In this document: one piece after another, positions 54,514-61,346 of the stretch
Layout: the number at the start of each line of letters is the position of its first letter
Position numbering within the stretch: the stretch's first letter is position 1
NCBI GenBank assembly: GCA_958434805.1
Contig: CAUBDX010000016.1
Coordinates: forward strand, 1 to 61,346
Length of the DNA stretch: 61,346 bases
From: an uncultured Phocaeicola sp.
GTDB taxonomy: Bacteria; Bacteroidota; Bacteroidia; Bacteroidales; Bacteroidaceae
Reading direction: 5' to 3'
The notes under the pieces: generated by a model
The model's database searches: none
Told to the model about the DNA's origin: nothing
What the model saw: the letters and a program-made list of their open reading frames with translations, nothing else
Position numbers and translations under genes: made by a program

Positions 54514-56685
54514 ATGAAAAAATTAAAAGTTTTAGCACTCGCACTGATTTGTGCCGCCTTCACTCCGGCTAAAGCCGATGAAGGGATGTGGTTGCTCCAA
54601 CTGATGCAGGAGCAAAACCTTGCCGACCGAATGAAAGCGCAAGGCTTGACTATGGACATCGCTGACATTTACAACCCGGGTAAAATTACCCTGAAGGATG
54701 CCGTAGGTATATTTGGACGCGGATGTACCGGAGAAATCATTTCGCCCAACGGACTGATTCTCACAAACCACCACTGTGGTTACGACGCAATTCAACAACA
54801 TAGTTCGGTAGAGCACGATTACCTGACCGATGGTTTCTGGGCTAAAAGCTATCAGGAGGAACTTCCTACTCCGGGATTGACTTTCAAGTTTGTAGAGCGT
54901 ATTACTGACGTAACCGACAAGGTCAATGCAGATATCAATAAAGGAAAAGTAAGTGAAGCTGAATCTTTCGGAGCTGAATATCTCCGCAAACTGGCTGACA
55001 ATGAGCTGAAGAAAAGCGACCTGAAAGGGAAACCGGGTATCTCAACGCTGGCTCTTCCTTTCTATGAAGGAAATAAGTTTTATGTTTTCTTCATCAAAAC
55101 TTACAGCGACGTGCGTATGGTGGCAGCTCCCCCTTCATCAATCGGTAAGTTTGGAGGTGAAACCGATAACTGGATGTGGCCTCGCCATACCGGTGACTTC
55201 TCTATGTTCCGTATCTATGCTGACCAGGAAGGAAATCCGGCTGAGTATAGCGCATCGAATGTACCCTTGCAGGTAAAGAAACATCTTACCATTTCACTGA
55301 AAGGACTGCAGGAAGGCGACTATGCCATGATTATGGGATTCCCCGGAAGCACCAGCCGCTACTTGACTCAGAGTGAAGTGCGCCTGCGTATGGAAGGAAC
55401 CAACATTCCTCGTATCACGGTACGTGAGGCGCGTCAGGGTGTCTTGCGAAAAGAAATGGCTGCCAGCGATAAAGTACGTATCCAGTATGCAAGCAAATAC
55501 GCTGTTTCAAGCAACTACTGGAAAAACTCTATCGGTATGAACAAGGCCATCATCGACAACAACGTGCTGGAAGCAAAGGCTGAGCAAGAAGCTCGCTTTG
55601 CTCAGTTTGCCAAAGAAAAACAGAATGCAGATTATGAAGCCGTAGTCGGTAAAATCAATTCTTACGTAGGACGCGTAACTCCCCTGCGTACACAGATGAC
55701 TTACTTCACCGAAACCTTCAGAAGCGGAGTTGAGTTTACGCTTTCATCAAAAGCCCATGCACTTCAAGACTTGATGACTGCTTTGGAAAAGAACAAGAAA
55801 AAAGATATTGAAAAAGCGGTTGAGGCGCTGAAAGAAGCTTTCGATGCCGTTCATAACAAAGACTATGATCACGAAGTAGACCGCAAGGTAGCGAAAGCCC
55901 TGTTGCCTCTTTATGCTGAAAAAGTTCCGGCTGAAGCCTTGCCTGAATTCTACCAGTCAATCAAGTCTACCTTTAAAGGCGACTACAATGCGTATGTAGA
56001 TGCTCTTTATAACCAGAGCATTTTTGCCAATCAGGCAAACTTCGATGCCTTCATCAGCAATCCTACCTTGGATGTATTCAGCAAAGACCTGTCTGTACAA
56101 TATGCTCTCACGGTCAACCAGAAATACAAGGAGCTGAGCGACAAGTTAAGCCAGGCAAACGGTGACATCAACTTATTACATAAGACCTTTGTACGCGGAT
56201 TGTGCGAAATGTATGCTCCAACTCCGAAAGCTCCGGATGCTAACTTTACCATCCGTCTGACTTACGGAAACGTAAAAGCATACGATCCGAAAGACGGGGT
56301 TCACTACAAATATTACACCACCCTGAAAGGAGTGATGGAGAAAGAAGATCCGAACAACCCGGAATTTGTGGTTCCTGCCAAACTGAAAGAACTGTATGCT
56401 ACCAAGAACTTCGGACGTTATGCGCTGCCTAACGGAGAAATGCCGACCTGCTTCCTGACCACAAACGATATTACCGGAGGTAACTCTGGTTCACCGGTTA
56501 TGAACGGAAACGGAGAACTGATCGGTTCTGCCTTCGACGGCAACTGGGAATCGCTTTCAGGCGACATTAACTTCGACAACAACCTGCAACGCTGTATTGC
56601 CGTAGATATCCGCTACGTATTGTTCATCGTTGAAAAACTGGGAGGATGCAAAAATCTTATTGATGAAATGACTATCGTTGAATAA
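54514..56685 (+). CDS. dpp7: S46 family dipeptidyl-peptidase, DPP7-like
   Basis: Periplasmic serine exopeptidase of 723 aa with signal peptide (cut after about PAKA). The chymotrypsin-fold catalytic residues are seen as His in [10 protein letters not shown], Asp in [10 protein letters not shown] region and Ser in GGNSGSPV. The residue at the S1-determining position (about 18 after the Ser) is Gly, in FDGNWE, which in the family marks DPP7 with preference for hydrophobic P1 residues. It releases dipeptides from peptides for uptake by an organism that uses amino acids. Its stop overlaps the start of the next gene (TAATG). Confidence 0.9.
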   Translation: MKKLKVLALALICAAFTPAKADEGMWLLQLMQEQNLADRMKAQGLTMDIADIYNPGKITLKDAVGIFGRGCTGEIISPNGLILTNHHCGYDAIQQHSSVEHDYLTDGFWAKSYQEELPTPGLTFKFVERITDVTDKVNADINKGKVSEAESFGAEYLRKLADNELKKSDLKGKPGISTLALPFYEGNKFYVFFIKTYSDVRMVAAPPSSIGKFGGETDNWMWPRHTGDFSMFRIYADQEGNPAEYSASNVPLQVKKHLTISLKGLQEGDYAMIMGFPGSTSRYLTQSEVRLRMEGTNIPRITVREARQGVLRKEMAASDKVRIQYASKYAVSSNYWKNSIGMNKAIIDNNVLEAKAEQEARFAQFAKEKQNADYEAVVGKINSYVGRVTPLRTQMTYFTETFRSGVEFTLSSKAHALQDLMTALEKNKKKDIEKAVEALKEAFDAVHNKDYDHEVDRKVAKALLPLYAEKVPAEALPEFYQSIKSTFKGDYNAYVDALYNQSIFANQANFDAFISNPTLDVFSKDLSVQYALTVNQKYKELSDKLSQANGDINLLHKTFVRGLCEMYAPTPKAPDANFTIRLTYGNVKAYDPKDGVHYKYYTTLKGVMEKEDPNNPEFVVPAKLKELYATKNFGRYALPNGEMPTCFLTTNDITGGNSGSPVMNGNGELIGSAFDGNWESLSGDINFDNNLQRCIAVDIRYVLFIVEKLGGCKNLIDEMTIVE

Positions 56686-58847
56686 TGAAACATAAACTAC
56701 TCATCTCTTTATTATCTACTTTTTCCCTCACGGCACTTGCCGATGAGGGAATGTGGATGCTCACTGACCTGAAGCAGCAAAATGCTGCCGTCATGCAAGA
56801 TTTAGGTCTTGACATCAGCATTGATCAGGTTTATTGTCCTGACAACATCAGTCTGAAAGACGCCGTAGTGCACTTTGGAGGAGGATGTACCGGAGAAATC
56901 ATCTCGGCAGAAGGTTTGGTTTTAACAAACCACCACTGCGGATATGGTTATATACAGCAACATAGCTCAGTAGAACATGACTATCTGACTGATGGTTTCT
57001 GGGCTATGAACCGCAAAGAAGAATTGCCATGCGAAGGGTTACAGGTTACTTTCATTGACCGCATCTTGGACGTGACTGATTATGTTCAGCAGCAACTGGC
57101 TAAAGATAAAGATCCTGACGGAACAAATTATCTGTCGCCTTCTTATCTGGAAACGGTTGCCAAGCGCTTTGCTAAAGCTGAAAAAATCAAGACGGACGAA
57201 TTTACTACACTGGAGCTGAAGCCTTTCTATGGGGCAAACAAATACTACCTGTTTGTTAAAACTAACTATAAAGACGTGCGTATGGTGGGAGCTCCTCCCT
57301 CTTCTATCGGTAAGTTTGGTGCCGATACCGATAACTGGATGTGGCCTCGCCATTGTGGTGACTTCTCTATCTTCCGTATCTACGCCACTGCCGACGGCAA
57401 ACCGGCAAACTACAGTGCCGATAATACGCCGCTAAAGGTCAAAAAGCATATCGCCATCAATTTAAAAGGAATCAAAGAGGGCGACTTTACATTTGTGATG
57501 GGATTCCCCGGACGCAACTGGCGCTACATGATCAGCGATGAAGTAAAAGAACGGATGCAGACTACCAACTTCATGCGTGATACGGTGCGCGGAGTTCGCC
57601 TGCGCGTATTGGGCGAAGAAATGCAGAAAGATGCCAAGACACGCATCCAGTATGCCGCTAAATATGCTTCTTCTGCCAACTACTGGAAAAATGCCATCGG
57701 TATGAATGAGGGCTTAATCAACCTGAAGGTACTGAACAAGAAAGAGGCACAACAGGAAAGTTTGCTTGCATTCGGGAAAGAGACTGGCAATCCGGCTTAC
57801 CAGGAGGCTTATCAAAGCATCAAGGATATTGTAGCCAAGCGCTTCGAGGCTGTTTATCACCAGCAAGCCATCTATGAAGCACTGATGTTAGGTACTGAGT
57901 TTTCTAAAATTCCAGATACAGACCCGCTGCTGAAGGCACTAAAAGATAAAGATAAAAAAGCAACAGCCGAAGCTCTTGAAAACCTTACAAAAGAAGGAGA
58001 CAAATTCTTCAACAAGGATTATAGCCCGGAGGTTGACCGCAAAGTATCTAAACAACTGATTGCCTTGTATGCACGCTTGGTTCCCGCCAATCAGCACATC
58101 AGCATATTCAAGCTGATTGCTGATAAATATAACGGCAGTACAGACGCATTTGTTGATGCCTGCTTTACGCAATCTATTTTCAGCAGTAAAGCCGCACTTG
58201 ACAAGTTCCTCAAAAATCCAAGTGCTGAGACTCTGGAAAAAGACCCGATGGTATGTTATGCCCATTCGGTAAAAGAAGGATACCAGGCTACCAGCGATGC
58301 CATGAAGGCTGAAACCGATGCCTATAACCGTGCGCATAAAGTGTGGGTGGCAGGTATGCTGGATTTACGCCGCCACGAGGGTAAAGCAATCTATCCGGAT
58401 GCAAACTCTACGCTGCGCTTGACCTACGGCAAAATCGGCTCGTATGAACCCAAAGACGGTAAGGAGTATCTTTATTATACCACTCTGAAAGGTGTGATGG
58501 AAAAAGAAGACCCCAATAATCCGGAGTTTGTGGTTCCTGCCAAACTGAAAGAGCTGTATGAAAAGAAAGATTTCGGCGAATATGCCATGCCCGACGGACG
58601 TATGCCGGTCTGCTTTGCTACTGCAACCGACAACACCGGTGGTAATTCCGGATCACCGGTATTTAACTCACGCGGTGAACTGATCGGTACAGGATTTGAC
58701 CGAAACTATGAAGGTCTTACCGGAGACATCGCCTACAATCCGCAGCTACAGCGTGCTGCTTGTGTAGACATCCGCTACACCTTGTTTATCATTGATAAAT
58801 TCGCAGGTGCACGCCATCTCATCGATGAAATGACAATCATCCGATAA
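56685..58847 (+). CDS. dpp11: S46 family dipeptidyl-peptidase, DPP11-like (acidic P1)
   Basis: Paralogue of the previous gene, 720 aa, with a signal peptide (TALA) and the same catalytic set: [20 protein letters not shown] and GGNSGSPV. At the S1 position it has Arg (FDRNYE), which marks DPP11 with preference for Asp/Glu at P1. The ATG shares one base with the stop of the upstream gene, so the two are translationally coupled. Together they would cover both hydrophobic and acidic dipeptides. Confidence 0.9.
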   Translation: MKHKLLISLLSTFSLTALADEGMWMLTDLKQQNAAVMQDLGLDISIDQVYCPDNISLKDAVVHFGGGCTGEIISAEGLVLTNHHCGYGYIQQHSSVEHDYLTDGFWAMNRKEELPCEGLQVTFIDRILDVTDYVQQQLAKDKDPDGTNYLSPSYLETVAKRFAKAEKIKTDEFTTLELKPFYGANKYYLFVKTNYKDVRMVGAPPSSIGKFGADTDNWMWPRHCGDFSIFRIYATADGKPANYSADNTPLKVKKHIAINLKGIKEGDFTFVMGFPGRNWRYMISDEVKERMQTTNFMRDTVRGVRLRVLGEEMQKDAKTRIQYAAKYASSANYWKNAIGMNEGLINLKVLNKKEAQQESLLAFGKETGNPAYQEAYQSIKDIVAKRFEAVYHQQAIYEALMLGTEFSKIPDTDPLLKALKDKDKKATAEALENLTKEGDKFFNKDYSPEVDRKVSKQLIALYARLVPANQHISIFKLIADKYNGSTDAFVDACFTQSIFSSKAALDKFLKNPSAETLEKDPMVCYAHSVKEGYQATSDAMKAETDAYNRAHKVWVAGMLDLRRHEGKAIYPDANSTLRLTYGKIGSYEPKDGKEYLYYTTLKGVMEKEDPNNPEFVVPAKLKELYEKKDFGEYAMPDGRMPVCFATATDNTGGNSGSPVFNSRGELIGTGFDRNYEGLTGDIAYNPQLQRAACVDIRYTLFIIDKFAGARHLIDEMTIIR

Positions 58848-58862
58848 GGTTGATTTTACCAT

Positions 58863-58931
58863 AAAAAAAGACATCCTACCTGATTACCCGACATAAGTCT
58901 GGGGGTTATCAAAAGTAGGATGTCTTTTTTT
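58863..58931. terminator. Bidirectional terminator between dpp11 and cutC
   Basis: A perfect 17-bp stem, AAAAAAAGACATCCTAC (58863-58879) with GTAGGATGTCTTTTTTT (58915-58931), with A and T tracts both ways. An inner pair ACCC/GGGG is in the loop. Confidence 0.85.
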
Positions 58932-58958
58932 TATACTATCCTGTAAAAAAGAAAAAGA

Positions 58959-59702
58959 TTATTTGCTTAATGCTTGAATCGTATGACGCACACGTTCTGC
59001 GGTAGTTACGGGATGTGCATATTCATCTTGGTCTGAACTGCCCATTGACAAGGCCGGATTACGCAACAGCATCTTACTCTCTTTTTGTTCGCGTGCCGAG
59101 AAATGGAATTCAGAAGCGCCTGTACATGCAGCCAGCTCGGCTATGTTCCATTCATTTACTCCACAACCCGGCATAATCACAATACGACCTGCTGCCTGAC
59201 GAACCAGTTGAGTCAACAAACACGCCCCTTGCATGGCAGTAGGCTGCTGACCGGAGGTCAAAATACGATTCACTCCCAAGTCTATCAACTGTTCTAATAC
59301 TTGTTCTGGATTACGCACATAATCAAACGCGCGATGAAAGGTTACAGACATTCCTTCAGAAACCTTCATCAAACGTCTCATGGCTGGCATATCCAATTCA
59401 CCCTCCGGAGTAAGGCACCCGAATACCACTCCATCGGCTCCTGCCTGACGCGCCATACGTATATCTTCTTCCATGATATCCAGCTCTAAGGGCGTATAGA
59501 GAAAATCTCCTCCACGCGGACGGATAATGACATGTAAACGGATATCGATCAACTTACGTGCAAGCTTGATTTCACCGAACGAAGGGGTTGTTCCTCCTTC
59601 GGGCATAGAAGCACAAAGTTCTACGCGATGTGCTCCTCCTTTCTGTGCCGCCACGCAACTCTCTGCCGAGTTAGCACATATTTCAAAAGTATATTGCATC
59701 AT
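58959..59702 (-). CDS. cutC: CutC family copper homeostasis protein
   Basis: TIM-barrel protein of 247 aa. Seen: FEICANSAESCVAAQKGGA at the N-terminus, RVELCASMPEGGTTPS, VIIRPRGGDF, and VTFHRAFD, the well conserved family segments. It was linked to copper tolerance in E. coli, but direct copper binding is disputed. It follows the tRNA-Arg gene on the same strand with a terminator between. Two adjacent ATGs (59702, 59699) are possible starts. Confidence 0.9.
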   Translation of the reverse strand: MMQYTFEICANSAESCVAAQKGGAHRVELCASMPEGGTTPSFGEIKLARKLIDIRLHVIIRPRGGDFLYTPLELDIMEEDIRMARQAGADGVVFGCLTPEGELDMPAMRRLMKVSEGMSVTFHRAFDYVRNPEQVLEQLIDLGVNRILTSGQQPTAMQGACLLTQLVRQAAGRIVIMPGCGVNEWNIAELAACTGASEFHFSAREQKESKMLLRNPALSMGSSDQDEYAHPVTTAERVRHTIQALSK

Positions 59703-59720
59703 CTTCTATAGGATATAAAT

Positions 59721-59759
59721 AAAAAAAGAGTGCACCGCGAATCACTTCGCTCTGCACTC
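59721..59759 (-). terminator. Terminator of the tRNA-Arg gene
   Basis: On the minus strand GAGTGCAGAGCGAA (59746-59759) pairs with TTCGCGGTGCACTC (59728-59741), followed by seven T (59721-59727). It lies 28 nt after the tRNA. Confidence 0.8.
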
Positions 59760-59786
59760 GCATATTATGAAAAAAAATGAAGTGAG

Positions 59787-59858
59787 TACACCCGTGGGGA
59801 GTCGAACCCCAATCGATGGAACCGGAATCCATTATTCTATCCATTGAACTACGGGTGC
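59787..59858 (-). tRNA. tRNA-Arg (CCG anticodon)
   Basis: A 72-nt cloverleaf on the minus strand. Acceptor GCACCCG pairs with CGGGTGT (G-T at the first pair); anticodon stem ATGGA/TCCAT with loop TTCCGGT gives anticodon CCG, reading CGG (Arg). The T arm is GGGG-TTCGACT-CCCC. The discriminator is A and CCA is not encoded. Confidence 0.93.
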
Positions 59859-60035
59859 ATATTCCATTCCTCCTAAAAGGCGTGGCAAAAGTATAATATA
59901 ATTCTGTTTATTCCTAATATTTTAAACAAAATATTTTCAGAAACGTACAGATAATTGCTATAAACTGCGATTTCAGCTGCCACTACCCCTTTTTTTCATC
60001 CTCTATTCGGATACGAGAAATTTTCCAAAGAAGTC

Positions 60036-60071
60036 TGTCACCGAATTTGTCACCGAATTTGTCACCGAATC
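60036..60071. repeat. Three 12-bp tandem repeats upstream of asnA
   Basis: TGTCACCGAATT at 60036-60047 and 60048-60059, then TGTCACCGAATC at 60060-60071; a loose half copy (CGAGAACCGACC) follows. They lie in the 375-bp gap between the tRNA-Arg and asnA, about 100 bp before the asnA promoter. Nothing else is recognised in the gap. Confidence 0.8.
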
Positions 60072-60172
60072 CGAGAACCGACCCGAAAGCAAGAACCTGT
60101 ATGCACATTATATAAAATGTCACGAATCACAAATTCTTTAAAACACTTTGATAATATTATCAACTATTTTAG

Positions 60173-60202
60173 TTGCATATTTCATAAATATACCTATCTT
60201 TG
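60173..60202 (+). promoter_or_regulatory. Promoter of asnA
   Basis: TTG (60173-60175) and TATCTTTG (60195-60202) are 19 bp apart, a good Bacteroidetes promoter, leaving a 31-nt leader. Confidence 0.65.
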
Positions 60203-60233
60203 CCAGACAATATAACTAATCAAACCTAATCAT

Positions 60234-61274
60234 ATGAGTTACTTGATAAAACCAAAGAACTATCGTCCGCTACTCGACATGAAGCAAACCGAGTTGGGTA
60301 TCAAACAAATAAAAGACTTTTTCCAGCAAAATCTCTCATCAGAACTACGTTTACGACGTGTTACTGCTCCCCTGTTTGTCATGAAAGGAATGGGTATCAA
60401 CGATGATTTAAGCGGAACAGAGCGCCCCGTTTCATTCCCGATTAAAGATTTAGGCGACCAGCAAGCCGAGGTCGTACATTCACTTGCCAAATGGAAGCGC
60501 GTTACTTTAGCCGATTATCAGATTGGAGCAGGATATGGCATATATACGGATATGAATGCAATCCGTGCAGATGAAGAACTGGGAAACCTGCATTCTCTTT
60601 ACGTTGACCAATGGGACTGGGAAAGAGCCATCACTGCAGAACAGCGTTCGGTGGGTTTCCTGAAAAATATTGTAACCCGTATCTACTCGGCCATGCGCCG
60701 TACCGAATATATGATTTGCGAAATGTATCCGCAAATCAAATCGTTCCTGGCACACGACATCCATTTCATCCACTCCGAGGAGTTGCTGCAAATGTACCCC
60801 GACAAGACACCTAAGGAGCGTGAAAACCTGATTACTCAAAAATATGGAAGTGTCTTTATTATTGGAATCGGAAATAAGTTGAGCAACGGTGAACCTCATG
60901 ACTTGCGTGCACCCGACTATGATGATTATACTACAATAGACCCTCAAACTGGGCTCCCGGGATTAAACGGAGACTTGCTGGTTTGGAATGATGTATTGGG
61001 ACGCTCTATTGAACTTTCTTCTATGGGAATCCGTGTAGACGCTGAAGCCATGATGAAACAGCTGAAGCTGGCAGGAAAGGAAGAACGTGCCAAACTTTAT
61101 TTCCACAAGCGCCTTCTGGAAGGTTCGCTTCCGCTAAGCATCGGAGGAGGTATCGGACAGTCTCGCTTGTGTATGCTCTATCTGAAGAAGGCGCACATCG
61201 GAGAGATACAGGCAAGCATCTGGCCTGATGAAATGCGCAAAGAGTGCAATAAACTGGGAATGATGCTCATTTAA
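60234..61274 (+). CDS. asnA: Aspartate-ammonia ligase (asparagine synthetase A)
   Basis: Protein of 346 aa making asparagine from aspartate, ammonia and ATP. It resembles class II aminoacyl-tRNA synthetase cores: ELRLRRVTAPLFV near the N-terminus, DWERAI, YVDQWDWE, and the motif 3-like GGGIGQSRLCMLYL. Complete and typical in length. Single gene with its own promoter. Confidence 0.94.
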   Translation: MSYLIKPKNYRPLLDMKQTELGIKQIKDFFQQNLSSELRLRRVTAPLFVMKGMGINDDLSGTERPVSFPIKDLGDQQAEVVHSLAKWKRVTLADYQIGAGYGIYTDMNAIRADEELGNLHSLYVDQWDWERAITAEQRSVGFLKNIVTRIYSAMRRTEYMICEMYPQIKSFLAHDIHFIHSEELLQMYPDKTPKERENLITQKYGSVFIIGIGNKLSNGEPHDLRAPDYDDYTTIDPQTGLPGLNGDLLVWNDVLGRSIELSSMGIRVDAEAMMKQLKLAGKEERAKLYFHKRLLEGSLPLSIGGGIGQSRLCMLYLKKAHIGEIQASIWPDEMRKECNKLGMMLI

Positions 61275-61346
61275 TGAAAAGTGAAAAATGAAGAAGACAC
61301 TGTCCAGAATTTTGTGTAAATGGAAACAGGATTCAGTTGTAAGTTT
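61275..61346. other. Right-edge sequence without a recognised feature
   Basis: 72 bases after asnA, cut by the window end. No gene or hairpin recognised; GACACTGTCC followed by TTTTGTGTAAA may be the start of a repeat or insertion sequence, but too little is seen. Confidence 0.3.

Noticed and set aside
61275..61346. Left end of an insertion sequence
   Set aside because: TTTTGTGTAAA and GACACTGTCC look IS-like, but no partner end or transposase is inside the window.

Overview
The window looks like the chromosome of a Bacteroidaceae bacterium (Bacteroides/Phocaeicola type). The signs are promoters of the Bacteroidetes form (TTTG about 19-21 bp before TAnnTTTG), little Shine-Dalgarno sequence, lipoproteins of the NigD-like, DUF4827 and DUF4369 families, S46 dipeptidyl-peptidases, an ECF sigma factor next to a beta-barrel protein, and a cfxA-bearing mobilizable element. 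No species can be named from what is seen.

Region 1 (1-26.7 kb) is ordinary core chromosome, mostly on the minus strand: a TPR sensor kinase with a LytTR regulator, hemW, glmM, a lipoprotein, a DHH phosphoesterase, comEC with rpe, an ECF sigma factor with a membrane/beta-barrel partner, a NigD-like lipoprotein, a tsaC-clc-fmt cluster, dinB, a three-gene biotin-dependent acyl-CoA carboxylase operon, and a five-gene operon running from a polyprenol-sugar synthase through pyrC, a stand-alone MetH activation domain and a metallophosphoesterase to plsC.

Region 2 (27.1-46.5 kb) is the accessory island. It is a complete type I restriction-modification operon (hsdR, hsdM, a DUF1016/PDDEXK nuclease, hsdS; minus strand) joined to an hsdS shufflon. 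The expressed hsdS faces two silent plus-strand cassettes: one with both target-recognition domains (TRD1+TRD2) but no N-terminal helix, and one with a TRD2 alone. A dedicated tyrosine recombinase lies between them. Inverted repeats sit exactly at the TRD boundaries. The TRD1 of the large silent cassette is split by a 10,056-bp integrative mobilizable element of Tn4555 type (27541-37596). It carries cfxA beta-lactamase, an Abi_2 remnant, a MobV-like relaxase with a hairpin-rich oriT candidate, primase-like and helicase genes, small DNA-binding proteins and its own integrase. The two hsdS halves rejoin in frame if the element and a 6-bp coupling sequence are removed. Inversion at the TRD1 repeats would therefore carry the whole element into the expressed hsdS and stop HsdS synthesis, tying restriction phase variation to the position of a resistance element.

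Region 3 (46.7-61.3 kb) returns to core chromosome: a TPR protein divergent from mfd, ung, a DUF4369 lipoprotein, a translationally coupled pair of S46 peptidases (DPP7-like then DPP11-like), cutC, tRNA-Arg(CCG) and asnA.

A second unexplained signal is a set of four intergenic arrays (7.8, 17.7, 26.7 and 54.1 kb). Each has three or four degenerate units of exactly 22 bp, but the unit sequence differs at every locus. Promoter calls rest on consensus matching by eye; terminators on visible hairpins.
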